A stretch of DNA of 64,000 nt from Aphrocallistes beatrix (GCA_963281255.1 OY725499.1:2364096-2428095), one strand, 5' to 3'. Counted from the stretch's first letter, positions 1 through 10,736 are shown. Notes: generated by a model not told the origin, from the letters alone. A program made the numbers and translations.

Positions 1-302
1 TGCTCTTTGATAGCTCTTCCTTTGATATTGACTAGAATAATTATAGATTACATGCATAAAACATTGAATTTTCATAATAGAATTCAAAGTTAAAACAAAG
101 ATTTCACCACAGATATGTAAGAGACTCACTAGCAGGCATTCCAGGCGGTACAACTACATAGATAGAAGCTATGTCTTACAGGAGTGGGTTAATCAATCTT
201 ATTTGCTCCTAATATTGACATTAATTGCCCCAATTTTCAACAAAAAGAAGAAATATAGTTTATTTTCACTAGATCAATAATAAATGACCACTTACCATTA
301 CT

Positions 303-550
303 AATATTATAGTTTAGTTTTGTATTTGATTAGTATAATGCTATTTTCTAATCATGCTAACCCTAACGTTATTTCTAAGTTCTATCTTAAGATCGATCTT
401 AACTAAGATCGATCTTAAGATCGATCTTAATTCTTAGTGAATACCTCTAAGTTCGATCTTAAGATCGATCTTAACTAAGATCGATCTTAAGACTTAAGAT
501 CGATCTTAAGACTTAAGATCGATCTTAGTGCTTAAGATCTTAGTGAATAC
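303..550. repeat. Palindromic AAGATCGATCTTA-rich MITE-like repeat
   Basis: The stretch is built from repeated copies of the palindrome TAAGATCGATCTTA, separated by short linkers, and ends at GTGAATACGGC. An inverted, more diverged copy with the same terminal GCCGTATTCAC and the same AT-rich far end lies at 63329-63476. That identifies a dispersed element rather than a local microsatellite. I see no coding capacity. The superfamily is unknown. Confidence 0.6.
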
Positions 551-555
551 GGCTG

Positions 556-1010
556 CAGATTTTTGGCATGCGGGAGTCTTTTGGCTATGGCTCAACTAAG
601 TTCTGAGTTCAGACGAAAATGTCGACTCATCATGGAATTATGATGTCACTGTCACCTTTTTTAAAATTAGAAATTTCAGTTTTTCGACTATAACTCGACT
701 ATAACCATTTTAGGTGATAGAAGGCTGAGATTTTAATAGAATGTGTAGATTAATATACCTCACATATGATATCATCAAAAAATGATGACTCATCACTCTG
801 TTATGACGTCATCATTACACATCAAAAAAAATTTTTAAATTGACAAATTTGGTGATTTTTCGTGCGATATCGATTATAACAGTAGGACAGGCGTATTTAG
901 GGATGTTATCTCCCTTATAATTAATCAATGTGACCCCAGGCACCCGCAGGGCTCCAGCTGACACAAAATGTCCGCCAGCCGCGCAACGCAAGCAAGCGAA
1001 GCGCGCTTGT
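556..1010 (+). mobile_element. HLE-1 Helitron-like element, 5'-truncated
   Basis: Body and 3' end of the HLE-1 family. It carries the TGACTCATCA and TGACGTCA palindromes, then the GC-rich terminal block ending in GCGCGCTTGT. The 5' end with its microsatellite is missing, and the copy abuts the palindromic repeat at 303-550. It is non-coding. Confidence 0.65.
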
Positions 1011-1332
1011 TAGCTCAAAAATGCGAAAACATACGCCAGTCCCAACCCGTTGGGTGGGGCTTTTTGCCACTAATTTGTTGTGTGATATACTTTCGTGCTA
1101 AATCATGGATTTAAGATTTTCCCTGTGTCATCATGATGAAATTAACAGTATTGCTAGAATAAGTAACATGCTACAAAATAACAGCAAGTAGTAATTCTTC
1201 TAATACTAAATACTAGGAGGCCCAATTGAGCAAGTGTTGGAATGCATATTTCGTAAGGTGTTAACATCCTGATCTAGTTACCTAATTCATAACAATATTG
1301 TGGAGAAATCCATATTGAACATTTTATAACTC
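1011..1332. other. Gene-free stretch
   Basis: AT-rich sequence with no coding, RNA or repeat signal that I can support. Confidence 0.4.
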
Positions 1333-1490
1333 ACAAGCGCGCTGCGCGGCTGGCAGACAAAATGTAGACTCATCATGGAATTATTACGTCATTGTCACAT
1401 TTTTTAAATTAGAAATTTCAGTTTTTCGACTATAACTCCGTCATTTTAGGTGATCTAAGGCTGAAATTTTAATAGAATGTGTATATTGAT
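1333..1490. mobile_element. Rearranged HLE-1 fragment
   Basis: A minus-oriented HLE-1 3' end (ACAAGCGCGCTGCGCGGCTGG) runs straight into plus-oriented HLE-1 body sequence (GACTCATCATGGAATTAT). This is a chimera of two pieces of one family, probably from an internal deletion or inversion. Confidence 0.5.
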
Positions 1491-1499
1491 ATATATCAA

Positions 1500-1700
1500 A
1501 TTTGATACACCTTTTATCAATAATAGTCCAGCTGGATTTAGGGGTTAACCGAGAAATTTGAAAAGTATGAACTTTTTTGGTGGTTTTGAGTTCTTGGGGG
1601 TCTCTTTGACCAAAATAAAGCCCATGCCCCTTTGGCATGTTTGGGCAATTTTCTTTATGCAAAAACTTAAATATTTGGGGCGCCTGAATAATTCGGACAA
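1500..1700. repeat. Dispersed repeat, copy 1 (second copy near 28930)
   Basis: Read on the minus strand, this matches 28930-29090. Both copies can be translated into similar peptides sharing PQELKTTKK and GHG/WHG motifs. Neither has a plausible full-length reading frame or neighbouring exons, so I treat this as an uncharacterised dispersed repeat that may contain a protein relic. Confidence 0.4.
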
Positions 1701-1784
1701 TTCCAAGCAACAAATATTAAAAATTTAAGCACAAAAAAAAAGTAATCAATACAAAATTAGAGTTAAATGTATTCAAATTTCATT

Positions 1785-2321
1785 TTATATGAGATTTTTA
1801 TACATCTCTATTTCAGCTAAAAGAAAGGTCTTTTCATTTTCATACTCTCGTTTTACATGGGTCAAGACTTCAATATCCGTTTGTTCACAGAAAACTCTTC
1901 TGGGAGAATTTTTGTAAACTTCGATTTGAGCTAAAAGACACACCTTCTTATTCTCAAAGTATCGTTTCCTACACTTTAGGAGTCCAATCTCTTCCTCGTC
2001 TTTGATAACTCCTCTGGGATTGGAACTACTTACTCCCTTCTTCTTCTTCTTCTTATCTGCATATACCCGTGAGGCCACCCTACCTTTCAATTTCCTCCGA
2101 AGTTCTCTAATGGTTGCTGCTGCCGTAGTATCCAATATGCCGCAATGTTCCCCTTCTGAAATAAGTTCGTTTAGCTCAGATAATTCAATACTCCGTACCT
2201 TAAATTCATCCAACTGTTGTTCTATTATAGTTTTTTCATTTACTACCGAAACGCCATCTTTTAGAATGGATTTTATTAGGTAATTATCTGAACTAGTATA
2301 CTTGTATGTTGAGTGAGACAT
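1785..2321 (-). CDS. bZIP-like basic/coiled-coil protein, tandem copy A
   Basis: A 178-residue uninterrupted ORF. Around residues 68-95 is a strongly basic stretch (RELRRKLKGRVASR, then a lysine run) that resembles a bZIP basic region, with Gly in place of the usual Asn. It is followed by two related coiled-coil blocks of about 28 residues, each ending LLAxIExYKN. A nearly identical paralogue lies 1.6 kb away on the same strand (3950-4477). From the basic region to past the stop codon the two are almost identical, while the first 65 residues differ at many positions. A nuclear DNA-binding role is an inference from the basic region only. Nothing here identifies a named family. The run of AAG codons for lysine gives a spurious ORF on the opposite strand. 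Confidence 0.6.
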   Translation of the reverse strand: MSHSTYKYTSSDNYLIKSILKDGVSVVNEKTIIEQQLDEFKVRSIELSELNELISEGEHCGILDTTAAATIRELRRKLKGRVASRVYADKKKKKKGVSSSNPRGVIKDEEEIGLLKCRKRYFENKKVCLLAQIEVYKNSPRRVFCEQTDIEVLTHVKREYENEKTFLLAEIEMYKNLI

Positions 2322-2764
2322 GTTTTACTATCCAATATCAAAATTCAATCTTTTTATATTGATATAATCAATATTTTCCCGATCAGGAACTGTCGATAGG
2401 ACAGTTCGATTTCATCTTTATAAATCTAAGCTCCCCAGAATCCTGAATCACGCTGGATAATAAGCTGACCTATTTTATGTCACATTAGGAAATAACAAGC
2501 TATGATTAATCTGATACTATAAAATTCCGGTTATAGCCTTTGCACTAACGCACTAATGTAACATATGACTCAAACATGACTATACACTTTAGTCTGCAGA
2601 CACGAATATGAATATATACTTTGCATATAAAATAAATATTTTTGTAAAATTAAAACAGTCACTAATATGATAAAGATAAATACCTAAAGAAATATCTGAC
2701 CACTTCACCATTAACCGAGCGATGCAAGTTATTTTCGATTTCTCAATATTCAAGGAGTAAAATA
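2322..2764. other. Upstream region of copy A gene
   Basis: AT-rich sequence 5' of the minus-strand gene ending at 2321. It should contain its promoter, but I recognise no specific motif. Confidence 0.3.
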
Positions 2765-2935
2765 CAGTAGAACTCGGATAGACGTACCCCTTCGGGAAGG
2801 AATTATTTGTACGTACTATCCGTAAGTACGTACTAACCGAGTTTAAACTACATAGAAATCTATATTATAAATGGATTTTGGTTCAGAGAAATGAGTACGT
2901 ACTAAACCGAAGTACGTACTAAACGAGTTCTACTG
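2765..2935. mobile_element. pogo-like MITE (TA-flanked)
   Basis: 171 bp with inverted ends CAGTAGAACTCGGATAG and ACTAAACGAGTTCTACTG, flanked on both sides by TA. The interior repeats the palindrome GTACGTAC. CAGTNGA-type ends with a TA target are typical of pogo/Tigger-derived MITEs. Relatives lie at 12883-13023 and, as a fragment, at 5164-5313. Confidence 0.75.
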
Positions 2936-3124
2936 TAGTTGGTAGGTCGGTCTTCGGATATTTGAGGCAGATAAGAAAGTGCGAGCTGGAATTGTCTTCT
3001 TGCAAAGTGATATAAATTATTCCTCCTATATACGTACCAATGTTTAACTACTTAATGGACATCACATTCCTGATCTATCCTTACTCAAAAATTATTTTGG
3101 GTCATCATTCCTAAAGAAATATTC

Positions 3125-3412
3125 AGTTTACTATTTTTTGAATAAAAAATTATAGGAATGGACATATGATTGATAAGATGTTCAACTATGGAGGGAAAAT
3201 CCCCCTCACAGACGGCTTAGGAGTTTAGTTCTAAATTCTTGGACGAGGACACAATCTGAAATATTGTGTCTCCACCCTAAGAAGGTAAAAAGCACAGTCC
3301 TATCCCATCTGTGAGGAGCATTTCCCGTACCTGAACATCTAATCAATCATATGTCCACTTCTATAACTTCTTATAGCTTCTTATAACTTCTTATTCAAAA
3401 GATAGTAAACTA
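3125..3412. repeat. Foldback repeat, about 290 bp
   Basis: Imperfect inverted repeat. The left arm contains GGACATATGATTGAT and GGGAAAATCCCCCTCACAGA. The right arm contains their complements (ATCAATCATATGTCC and TCTGTGAGGAGCATTTCCC). No coding content. Confidence 0.6.
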
Positions 3413-3870
3413 CTTAGGTGTAGAATATTTAATAGAAATGAGATATTTAAAATTCTTGAATACGATTAATAAAACAACAATGTGATATCATATTGATTTG
3501 TGGTTTGAAAAGGCATAGATATATGAAATTAATATACTTTCCATCTTAATTTGTTCCTTACAAGAAAAACTATGAAATAAGTTTTTAGTATCATGACGTA
3601 AGCATGCAGCGTAAAATTGGGAGCTTTACATTCAAATTAAGTTTAAGATTTCTTGTGATAGGACTATTGACGTGTAATGAATGTATGTTATTATATTTTG
3701 ATTTTGTTGTAGATATCAGATACTCCCACAATTGCACTCGCACAGGATCACCACACTTCTAAATCCGGCACTGATACTTATTAATCAATATCATATTATA
3801 ATTAGAGCAGCTCTTAAATTTAGAAATTTTACATGAATATGTCTGCACAATTAGACTGCTTCACAGGTTA
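3413..3870. other. Gene-free stretch
   Basis: AT-rich, no support for genes. The duplicated block shared with 1707-2335 starts at about 3871 with AAGCAACAAATATT. Confidence 0.3.
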
Positions 3871-3949
3871 AGCAACAAATATTAAAAATTTAAGCACAAA
3901 AAAAAAGTAATCAATACAAAATTAGAGTTAAATGTATTCAAATTTCATT

Positions 3950-4477
3950 TTATATGAGATTTTTATACATCTCGATTTCAGCTAAAAGATAGTTCTTTTC
4001 ATTTTCATACTCTCGTTTCACATGGGTCAAGACTTCAATATCCGTTTGTTCACAGAAAACTCTTCTGGGAGAATTTTTGTAAACTTCGATTTGAGCTAAA
4101 AGACACACCTTCTTATCCTCAAAGTATCGTTTCCTACACTTTAGGAGTCCAATCTCTTCCTCGTCTTTGATAACTCCTCTGGGATTGGAACTACTTACTC
4201 TCTTCTTCTTCTTCTTATCTGCATATACCCGTGAGGCCACCCTACCTTTCAATTTCCTCCGAAGTTCTCTAATGATTGCATCTGCCTTAGTATTCAATAT
4301 GCTCGAAAACCTACCTTCTGTAATAAGTTCGTCTAGCTCAGAAAATTTAATTTTCCGTACTTTCAATTCATCCAACTGTTCGCTTATATGTTCACAATTT
4401 ACTACCGATATGCCATCTTTTAGAATGGATTTTATTAGGTAATTACCAGAATTAGTATTATATATTGATTGAGACAT
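3950..4477 (-). CDS. bZIP-like basic/coiled-coil protein, tandem copy B
   Basis: A 175-residue paralogue of the 1785-2321 gene with the same architecture: a divergent N-terminal 65 residues, a basic segment (RELRRKLKGRVASR plus lysines), and two coiled-coil repeats ending LLAEIEMYKNLI. The C-terminal two thirds differ from copy A at only a handful of residues, one of them a single-residue length change in the lysine run. DNA identity continues through the 3' flank down to about 3871. Both copies are open over full length, so neither looks dead. The mosaic of a divergent front and a homogenised back suggests gene conversion or selection on the N-terminus. Confidence 0.6.
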   Translation of the reverse strand: MSQSIYNTNSGNYLIKSILKDGISVVNCEHISEQLDELKVRKIKFSELDELITEGRFSSILNTKADAIIRELRRKLKGRVASRVYADKKKKKRVSSSNPRGVIKDEEEIGLLKCRKRYFEDKKVCLLAQIEVYKNSPRRVFCEQTDIEVLTHVKREYENEKNYLLAEIEMYKNLI

Positions 4478-5163
4478 GTTTTACTCAATAATAATAAAAT
4501 TCATTATTTTTATATCAATATAATCAATGTTTCTCCCTATTTCCTAAAAAATCCGAGGAACAGTTGATACATTGAAATTTTCCATATTTCGAAATCTAAG
4601 CTACACATCCGGGTGATGCTGGAAATAACATGCTGACTACATTCTTACGTAGCAATATTTATGGAGTAAGAAGATTGAGATGATACTACGTAGTGAGATT
4701 CTAGTACTGTAGTATTAATCATTGCATTAGTGCAAGGTAATGCTTGTGGCATATTACTCGTAATATTATTATCAAATATTCTTAGATATATACTTAAATA
4801 CTCCTCCAATCAGACAGTGCTTATTTAAGAAAATGTTAAGAGTGTCCAATATGCAGGTATCTTTTATTTTAGTGGGCAAGAAAGCGTTCTGAACTGGAAC
4901 AGTCTTCACGAGTTTATTGGAGTCGAACTTATTAAAAATCCCACAATTCTCGTGGGGAGGCAGAGTTCCAACAAATTCGATTAATTAAATTTCCCCATGC
5001 TCACAGTCGTCCTCCAACTGTTCAACAGCCAACGATTTCAAGAGATCAGTATACTCGCCTTATACACCAAGAGAAAAAAGTATTTGCACACTTCCCTTTT
5101 CAATTCAATACTTAATTAACTCCCACTGTTCTGTATCAAGAGACACAAAATAATGATCTGTAG
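4478..5163. other. Gene-free stretch
   Basis: Upstream of copy B. AT-rich, no feature supported. Confidence 0.3.
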
Positions 5164-5313
5164 CATAAAAAGGTACGTACTATCCGTAAGTACGTACTGA
5201 ACGTCTTGATCTTACATAGAAATCTAGATATTAAATGAATTTTGGTTCAGAGAAATGAGTACGTGCTAAGCCGAAGTACGTCTTATCCAGTACGTACTAA
5301 CCGAGTTCTACAT
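5164..5313. mobile_element. pogo-like MITE fragment
   Basis: Shares the internal block TTTTGGTTCAGAGAAATGAG, the GTACGTAC palindromes and one end (CCGAGTTCTAC) with the MITE at 2765-2935. The left terminus and clean TA flanks are lost. Confidence 0.55.
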
Positions 5314-5559
5314 ACTATATTGAAAATCTCCAAATATGGTCCCACTTTTACAAAAATAGTATTTGTGAAGCTGTTTAATTAAATCATGACGGCAGGGCTG
5401 TATCAATTCGTTTCGAGTTGGTAAGAAAACTCATTTTCTAGGGACCAAATCATTCATTTATATTGTACCAACTCAATCAACTGATTTCAACACATTTTCT
5501 AAGTAGGGTCACATTGCTTCAATTCAAGTCTTCAGGTACAAAGGTCAGTGATTGCCAAT

Positions 5560-5884
5560 TGGTATTTCGATATTCGCACACCGTGTGCTTCATTCTTGAG
5601 AGACTGGGCGAAGGACAGGATTGAGGGTGCTATTCTGGCGTTATGAAAACGCAATCACCGCATATCATCGCCTTGACTATCGACTTTTTGACGGAAATAG
5701 AGTCACTCTGCTCCCCAATCTGACTTATTTTTCCTACTTTGCCCCTTACGACATTTTTCTGTTTCCTGTAGCCAAGGAGATAAGTCTGATTAACCCGGCC
5801 AGACATACGAAATTTTTAAAAGTCGATGATTTGCAAACTTTCAAAAAGTCAATGAATTTCGAACCTTATGATTCGATGAATTAA
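5560..5884 (+). pseudogene. mariner-type transposase relic (C-terminal part)
   Basis: The 87-residue frame at 5621-5884 contains YFAPYDIFLFPVAKEI. It resembles the PxSPDLAPxDFFLFPxLK segment around the third catalytic Asp of mariner transposases. Sequence just upstream has broken frames. No inverted termini were recognised, so this is an old fragment. Confidence 0.5.
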
Positions 5885-6920
5885 CGCGTCCACAGAAATT
5901 AAGTTGGACAGTTCCCTCATACTTAAAATTGGAAAGTCATGCTCACTTGATAAGCAAAAAGTGAAACTTGAAAAATCGAAACTTAAATTAACCTTTAATT
6001 AACAGGGATAAAATTACAATCTAATATTCCTGCTTACGCATTGCTCAAAACTTCATTTATGGTCACGTTATAATTATTGTTCAATTATTTCTAATATGCG
6101 TTAATCAATGATTTTAAATCGGATTAGACCCAAAATGCATTCTTTTTATTAAATATTAATTTGCAGAATGTTTATTTTTGTAGAATAGGTCAAATTATGT
6201 GATAGAAGAAATTAACTCAAAAACTTAAAAATTCGCTAACTCATTTCCGGTTAAGTCATTTTTTGGGGGAAGTCATTAAAATACGGGGTCAATTCTATAA
6301 ATAGAATCGACCCCATGTCTTAATGTGTGCTCATTAGTATTTTACATTACTGTGCAATAATTAAATATGCACAAATGTATAGTAGTAGATTAAGAGAGTT
6401 TCTGAAGATTAATAAGTACAAGCGTGCTTCACTCGCTTGCGAGGAGCTGCCTGCTAACACTTTATTTCTGCAAAATATTTGGAATTATATCTTTCCAAAT
6501 TTGATCTTAAGAATCGAATTACCCATGATATGACCACGAAGGTAATGGTACAGTCTATAATCTTTGGGCCATGGATGAAATAGCATACATAGTTGGGAGA
6601 TTTTACAACATGAAACAAAAATTGTTCCATAGTCACGATAAACCTTATAAATACATTACCAGCATATATGAACGAATTGTATGTATCCCGAAAATTTAAG
6701 AGTGTCAAATAGGGAAATTCTAAAATCTAAATTATCAGAATTTGTCATAAATATTGAAATAAAATTATTTCTATGGATTTTTACAATAAAAGCAGTCTAG
6801 TCCAAAAATATATTTTGAGTATCTCAACTCAATGATCCAAAATATGAAATATGCACGGGCTACATAATATCCACATGTCAGTATACACGGATATTGCATA
6901 GCATGTCTACTTGTACATCT
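5885..6920. other. Intergenic AT-rich region
   Basis: No gene supported. At about 6417-6460 there is a degraded HLE 3'-end (ACAAGCGTGCTTC, then CGCTTGCGAGG). Short ORFs here are not conserved-looking. Confidence 0.35.
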
Positions 6921-7628
6921 TCACAAGTGATGCTTACTCAGACCATCTTTAGAGGAATCAACATCCCAAGTATCTACATCATTCAGCGTGCAGACATACA
7001 CCAGCTTGTTGGTTTTGTCGCCCATTCTCTCTGCGAGAATACCTCCACAGTATGGAATGAGTCCTTTCAACAGAGGAGCCGAGAGCATGGGAAATGCAGA
7101 TCGAACACAAATAGCATGAGTAATAATCAACACATTGTCTGGCCAGTACTTGTCTGCCACCATTTGGATAGCCTGCCTATATCTCTCTTTAGCCTCGACT
7201 AGCGTCTCCGGAAAGGTCGGACTTGGATCTCCCATAAAGTTTAGAGTTATCCCAGGACAGGATTCGGCCTGCTCTTCCTGTTGGAATTCGGGAGCTGTCA
7301 GTATCCCTACCTCTTCAGACAGGAACTCGCACAGTCCGCTACATACAACGAGCTCTGAGCATCCCACCTGTCTGGCTACAGGTGTTGCCGTCTGCAGAGT
7401 GCGCAGGAAGGGGGAAGAGACGACATGCTTAAACTTCAGGCTAGCCAGCTGCAACTGCTCGCACAGACCGCTGGCTACTGCCATTCCGGCAGGAGAGAGG
7501 GGAGGATCGTATTGCCGCGTGTTTTTGCTACTCAACCAATTTATATCTACGTCATCCAGGCGCTCAGCGTGTCTCAGCAGACATACCAGCTGTTTGTCAG
7601 CTGACGGCGCTGCGTACTTAGAGGCCAT
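6921..7628 (-). CDS. Histidine phosphatase, UBASH3/TULA-like
   Basis: A 235-residue single-exon protein of the phosphoglycerate mutase-like (histidine phosphatase) superfamily. The phospho-accepting motif is LLRHAERLD (Arg19-His20). The family features LSPAGMAVASGL and SSPFLRTLQTA (second catalytic Arg, Arg76) follow. The late ITHA motif at about residue 170 supplies the second His. The Arg-His-Ala-Glu-Arg signature and overall length fit the isolated phosphatase domain of UBASH3 (TULA) proteins and related ecdysteroid-phosphate phosphatases. No UBA or SH3 domain is present, so it is the stand-alone form. All catalytic residues are there, so it should be active. The substrate is unknown. The base composition is more GC-rich than its surroundings, as for the other intact genes. 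Confidence 0.85.
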   Translation of the reverse strand: MASKYAAPSADKQLVCLLRHAERLDDVDINWLSSKNTRQYDPPLSPAGMAVASGLCEQLQLASLKFKHVVSSPFLRTLQTATPVARQVGCSELVVCSGLCEFLSEEVGILTAPEFQQEEQAESCPGITLNFMGDPSPTFPETLVEAKERYRQAIQMVADKYWPDNVLIITHAICVRSAFPMLSAPLLKGLIPYCGGILAERMGDKTNKLVYVCTLNDVDTWDVDSSKDGLSKHHL

Positions 7629-7780
7629 TCATTGAATAAATCTAGATAAATGTAAATGTAAAAGATAATCCATCTTCCGCTGCTCACTCTCAATTACACA
7701 ATTTTCATCTAAATTTTCTAGGTCCATAAAAAATGTGATATGTCATATATGTGTGTAGAATAGTAATAAATTTACCATAG
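7629..7780. promoter_or_regulatory. Likely 5' region of the phosphatase gene
   Basis: Immediately upstream of the minus-strand start at 7628. Short and AT-rich, and it precedes repeat fragments from 7781 on. The promoter is inferred from position only. Confidence 0.25.
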
Positions 7781-7972
7781 CATAGCCTTCTGCATATAAG
7801 GCCTCACAGTAACTTGCGGATTTTGGACTAGGGATGCAGTAGAAGAAGTCATAATTCCATGATGAGTCGGCATTTTCGGCTGAGGTCAGAACTTAGTGGA
7901 GCCATAGCCAAAAGACTCCCACATCCCAAAAATCAGCTTTCTGTCCCTGGCAGTTTCTTCAATCAATTCGGC
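7781..7972 (-). mobile_element. Fragments of a foldback repeat and HLE-1
   Basis: 7781-7848 matches one arm of the foldback at 61870-62254 (AAGGCCTCACAGTAACTTGC, then GGGATGCAGTAGAAGA). 7849-7972 is the HLE-1 5'-proximal body in minus orientation (ATGATGAGTCGGCATTTTCG ... CTTCAATCAATTCG), lacking its terminus. Confidence 0.55.
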
Positions 7973-8116
7973 TTTTTTTATTCATCATATTTAATTTTAA
8001 TTAATACAGTCGAAACAGGTTTTTATCACTTAATTCGTAATCCCAAACTTCTGTTGAAATTTGAAGCAAAGAAGTTTTAATAAAAATATAACACAGGACT
8101 AGACTCTAGATACAGG

Positions 8117-9051
8117 TTAGTAACATTGAAATGTAAAGTTAGGATTTTGTGAGACAATAAATATTGTCCCAGAATGGGGCACAGCAATACCATAGGGTTC
8201 AATAAATTCTCTTGATTTCCCTTTCTTCCCTAGCGTGTGTATAAGCTCAGAATATGTGAATATCTTGATAGTGTCATGTCCATGGTCACTAATCAAGATA
8301 TTCATATCTGGATCTGAACAGAAGAAGAATGGTGTCTGAACCAAACAATTCTGTTTATCTCCTCGAGAGACAGGAAGTAAGCAGGTCTCCACTCCTGGAG
8401 AATATTCTCACACAGTTAGGACTATGGTCTAATACCACCAGTGTATCTGGACTCAGTTTCACGTCTTGAGAGTTGTCAAGGATTCCTTCCCAATACAGGA
8501 TTTGAAACTAAGGTTACCTGAGAATACACTCACTGTTGTTCCAACAATCTGCTATAAACACATCTCCATTCCTGTCCACACCCAATCCTCTAGGACCATC
8601 TAACTCTCCTTCAGCCTTCCATAAGTACCAACTCTGTTGATTAGTTGGAGAGTGTCTTTATTGGATTGGAATAGAGAGTCTTGTGCAGAGTCTGTAACGT
8701 AGATGAATTCTTCTGTTACTGCTATTCCCCGTGGCCCACCGAGTACATCCTGTCCAAACTGAGCAAGGAACTCTCCTTGGACATCCTGACTTATTTCGTC
8801 TAATGCTAATCCTGAAGGATCTCAAAGCTCTTATTTCCTGTTCCTAGCTTCATAGCTGACACGACGGGTTTATCCTTGGTGGCGTAATCGGGACATTTCC
8901 AGGTGACGACATCTCCAAACCCAGAGATTTGAGATTGGAGGGTTGCTAGGAGACATTGGAATGTTATGGCAGGGAGTTTAGTTGGTATCTCCAGCTCCTT
9001 CTGTCCCTGTTGGTACAGCTGTCCTGCTTGCTGGTGCAAGGGGAAATTCAA
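8117..9051 (-). pseudogene. NHL-repeat protein, frameshifted
   Basis: On the minus strand, pieces in different frames read as NHL/beta-propeller blades: SGLALDEISQD, GPRGIAVTEEFIYVTDSAQD, then after a frame change GPRGLGVDRNGDVFIADCWN, then MNILISDHGHDTIKIFTYSE and EPYGIAVPHSGTIFIV. The upstream frame (8806-9051) ends GNKSFEILQD and shifts exactly where a blade should begin. Together these are a C-terminal TRIM/NHL-type propeller with at least two frameshifts. The joining segments do not look like GT-AG introns, though I cannot fully exclude small introns. An intact NHL gene of different sequence is at 43874-45259. Confidence 0.6.
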
Positions 9052-10065
9052 GTTAGCCTAAAAGAGAGAATCGGAATATATTCATGCAAATAGAAAAATA
9101 TCTAGGAAATTTAGATAATAAATTGTATCAATAAATCTTAGTGGATACGTTAGTGTAAATGCACTAAAATACTAACCAAATGTGTGAAGTGTGTATATAT
9201 AAATATTAATAACCCATTCATCTTATTGAAAAATCAGATTCTACATACTGAAATAGAGCTATTTTAGGTATTCAGATTTCACACATAATTTGAATATAAT
9301 TTTGTGTAAAGATGTAGAATGAACAGCCTAGCCTCTACTATGATTTTTCAGAATATACTAGGTCATAAAGTCAGAGCAAAGTGGAAATATATATATATAT
9401 ATATATATAGGAGTTAAGGACATTTTCGCGCGCCTAGTTTAAATTGACGCGCCTTTAGGTGCGCTGCAACGCCCGAATGAAACCCAGATGCCAATTATTA
9501 CGGAAAATCCACGGATTTCTGCTCCAAAGTTTGGCGTCTCTGAGGTAAGGTATTTCAGAAATATCAAACATTTAATTTTACAAATTTCCGTTGAAATGAC
9601 AATTGATCAGGGCCGCTGCATTAGTGCGTTTTTAGAGTTGACATTAGTTCTACTCGATTTTGGGAGAGTTGGCATTCGTTAACGGAAAGATGGTTGTGGG
9701 AAAAAATAGTCACGGAAAGTGAAAGTGGCATTTATATTCGTGAGGGGGTGTGGTTAAATGGATTTTTGGAAGCATAACAATGAGTAAATACCAAGAGTTG
9801 ATTATTTAGAACTAATGTAAACTCTCTCAAAATTCGTGTAGAACTAATGCCAACTCACCAAATTCGCACTAACGACTCTAGAAATTGGTACTAATGACAC
9901 CTCAATAGATCAAAACTACAGGGACACATTTACTTTTCAGAGAACAAAACAGTGAAACCGCAAAATGAAAGCGAATAATCTACGGTCTTCAAAATCTATT
10001 TCAATCGGAATGGAGACAACTACTAATGGTTACAACTTTCTAAGCTAAATACGCAGTCATAAATA
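9052..10065. repeat. Intergenic, (TA)n and foldback repeat
   Basis: Contains a short (TA)n run at about 9390-9408. An imperfect inverted repeat lies at about 9613-9900, with arms containing CATTAGTTCTACTCGATTTT and its near complement around TCGTGTAGAACTAATG. No gene supported. Confidence 0.4.
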
Positions 10066-10303
10066 CTAGTTATTTGTTAGAGAGACACCAGCTGAGTTCT
10101 GCCATGAGTCGCTGAGCTCTGAGAGCAACTCTTCCAGAGCTTCAATCTGAGTAATCTCTTTGTTCAGGAACTCCTCTCGCATCTGGACTACCTTCTGGAG
10201 GAGGGCGTCCTTCCTCTGGATCAGCTGATTGAACATGCGTTGCGACACGGTTGAAGTGTGTCATGGTGTCACTGGGAGCAGGTGGTAGCATATTAGTGGC
10301 CAT
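10066..10303 (-). CDS. Small coiled-coil protein with apparent frameshift
   Basis: An ATG at 10303 opens MATNMLPPAPSDTMTHFNR. A second frame, offset by one base at about 10245, continues SQRMFNQLIQRKDALLQKV and ends at 10066 after an amphipathic helix (EELLSELSDSWQNSAG). Together they make about 79 residues that look like one compact helical protein, similar in style to small Mediator or tethering-complex subunits. I do not recognise the family. The one-base offset is either a real frameshift, a sequencing error or an undetected tiny intron. I found no convincing splice pair. Confidence 0.45.
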
Positions 10304-10736
10304 TTCTGTGTTCAGATTTGTTAGGTTGAATTGAATAGAAAGAATATAGTTTATCCAATAAACTCTCCATATATGTACTCTTAGATTGCCATTATACGTC
10401 AATGGTTGCTAGGGTAGCCTGGGAATGTTATCTTGTTTACATGAGTAAAATGAACTCAGATATCCCAGAGTTGTTATATCATTAAGTGCTGACATCATCT
10501 AACTTGGAGATGGAAAATACGGATCTAAAAAAAATCGAGTTAGAGTAAACGATTGAATGTGACATAGATTCTGAATTTTTACACAATTAATATTGAATAG
10601 TAGAAAAATACGATTAGTGAGAAACCGATGGAAATTAATAAAAAACCTGCTGCAGAATTAAATAATATCTGCAGGACAAATTAGTAAGAATAAACCGGTG
10701 TAAGAAAAATCCGGTTTCGACTGTAATTACGAGTAC
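10304..10736. other. Gene-free stretch
   Basis: AT-rich sequence upstream of the small coiled-coil gene. No other feature. Confidence 0.3.

Noticed and set aside
1441-1713. 90-residue ORF sharing PQELKTTKK with 28926-29183
   Set aside because: Part of a dispersed repeat. Neither copy gives a credible complete protein. Listed as a repeat.
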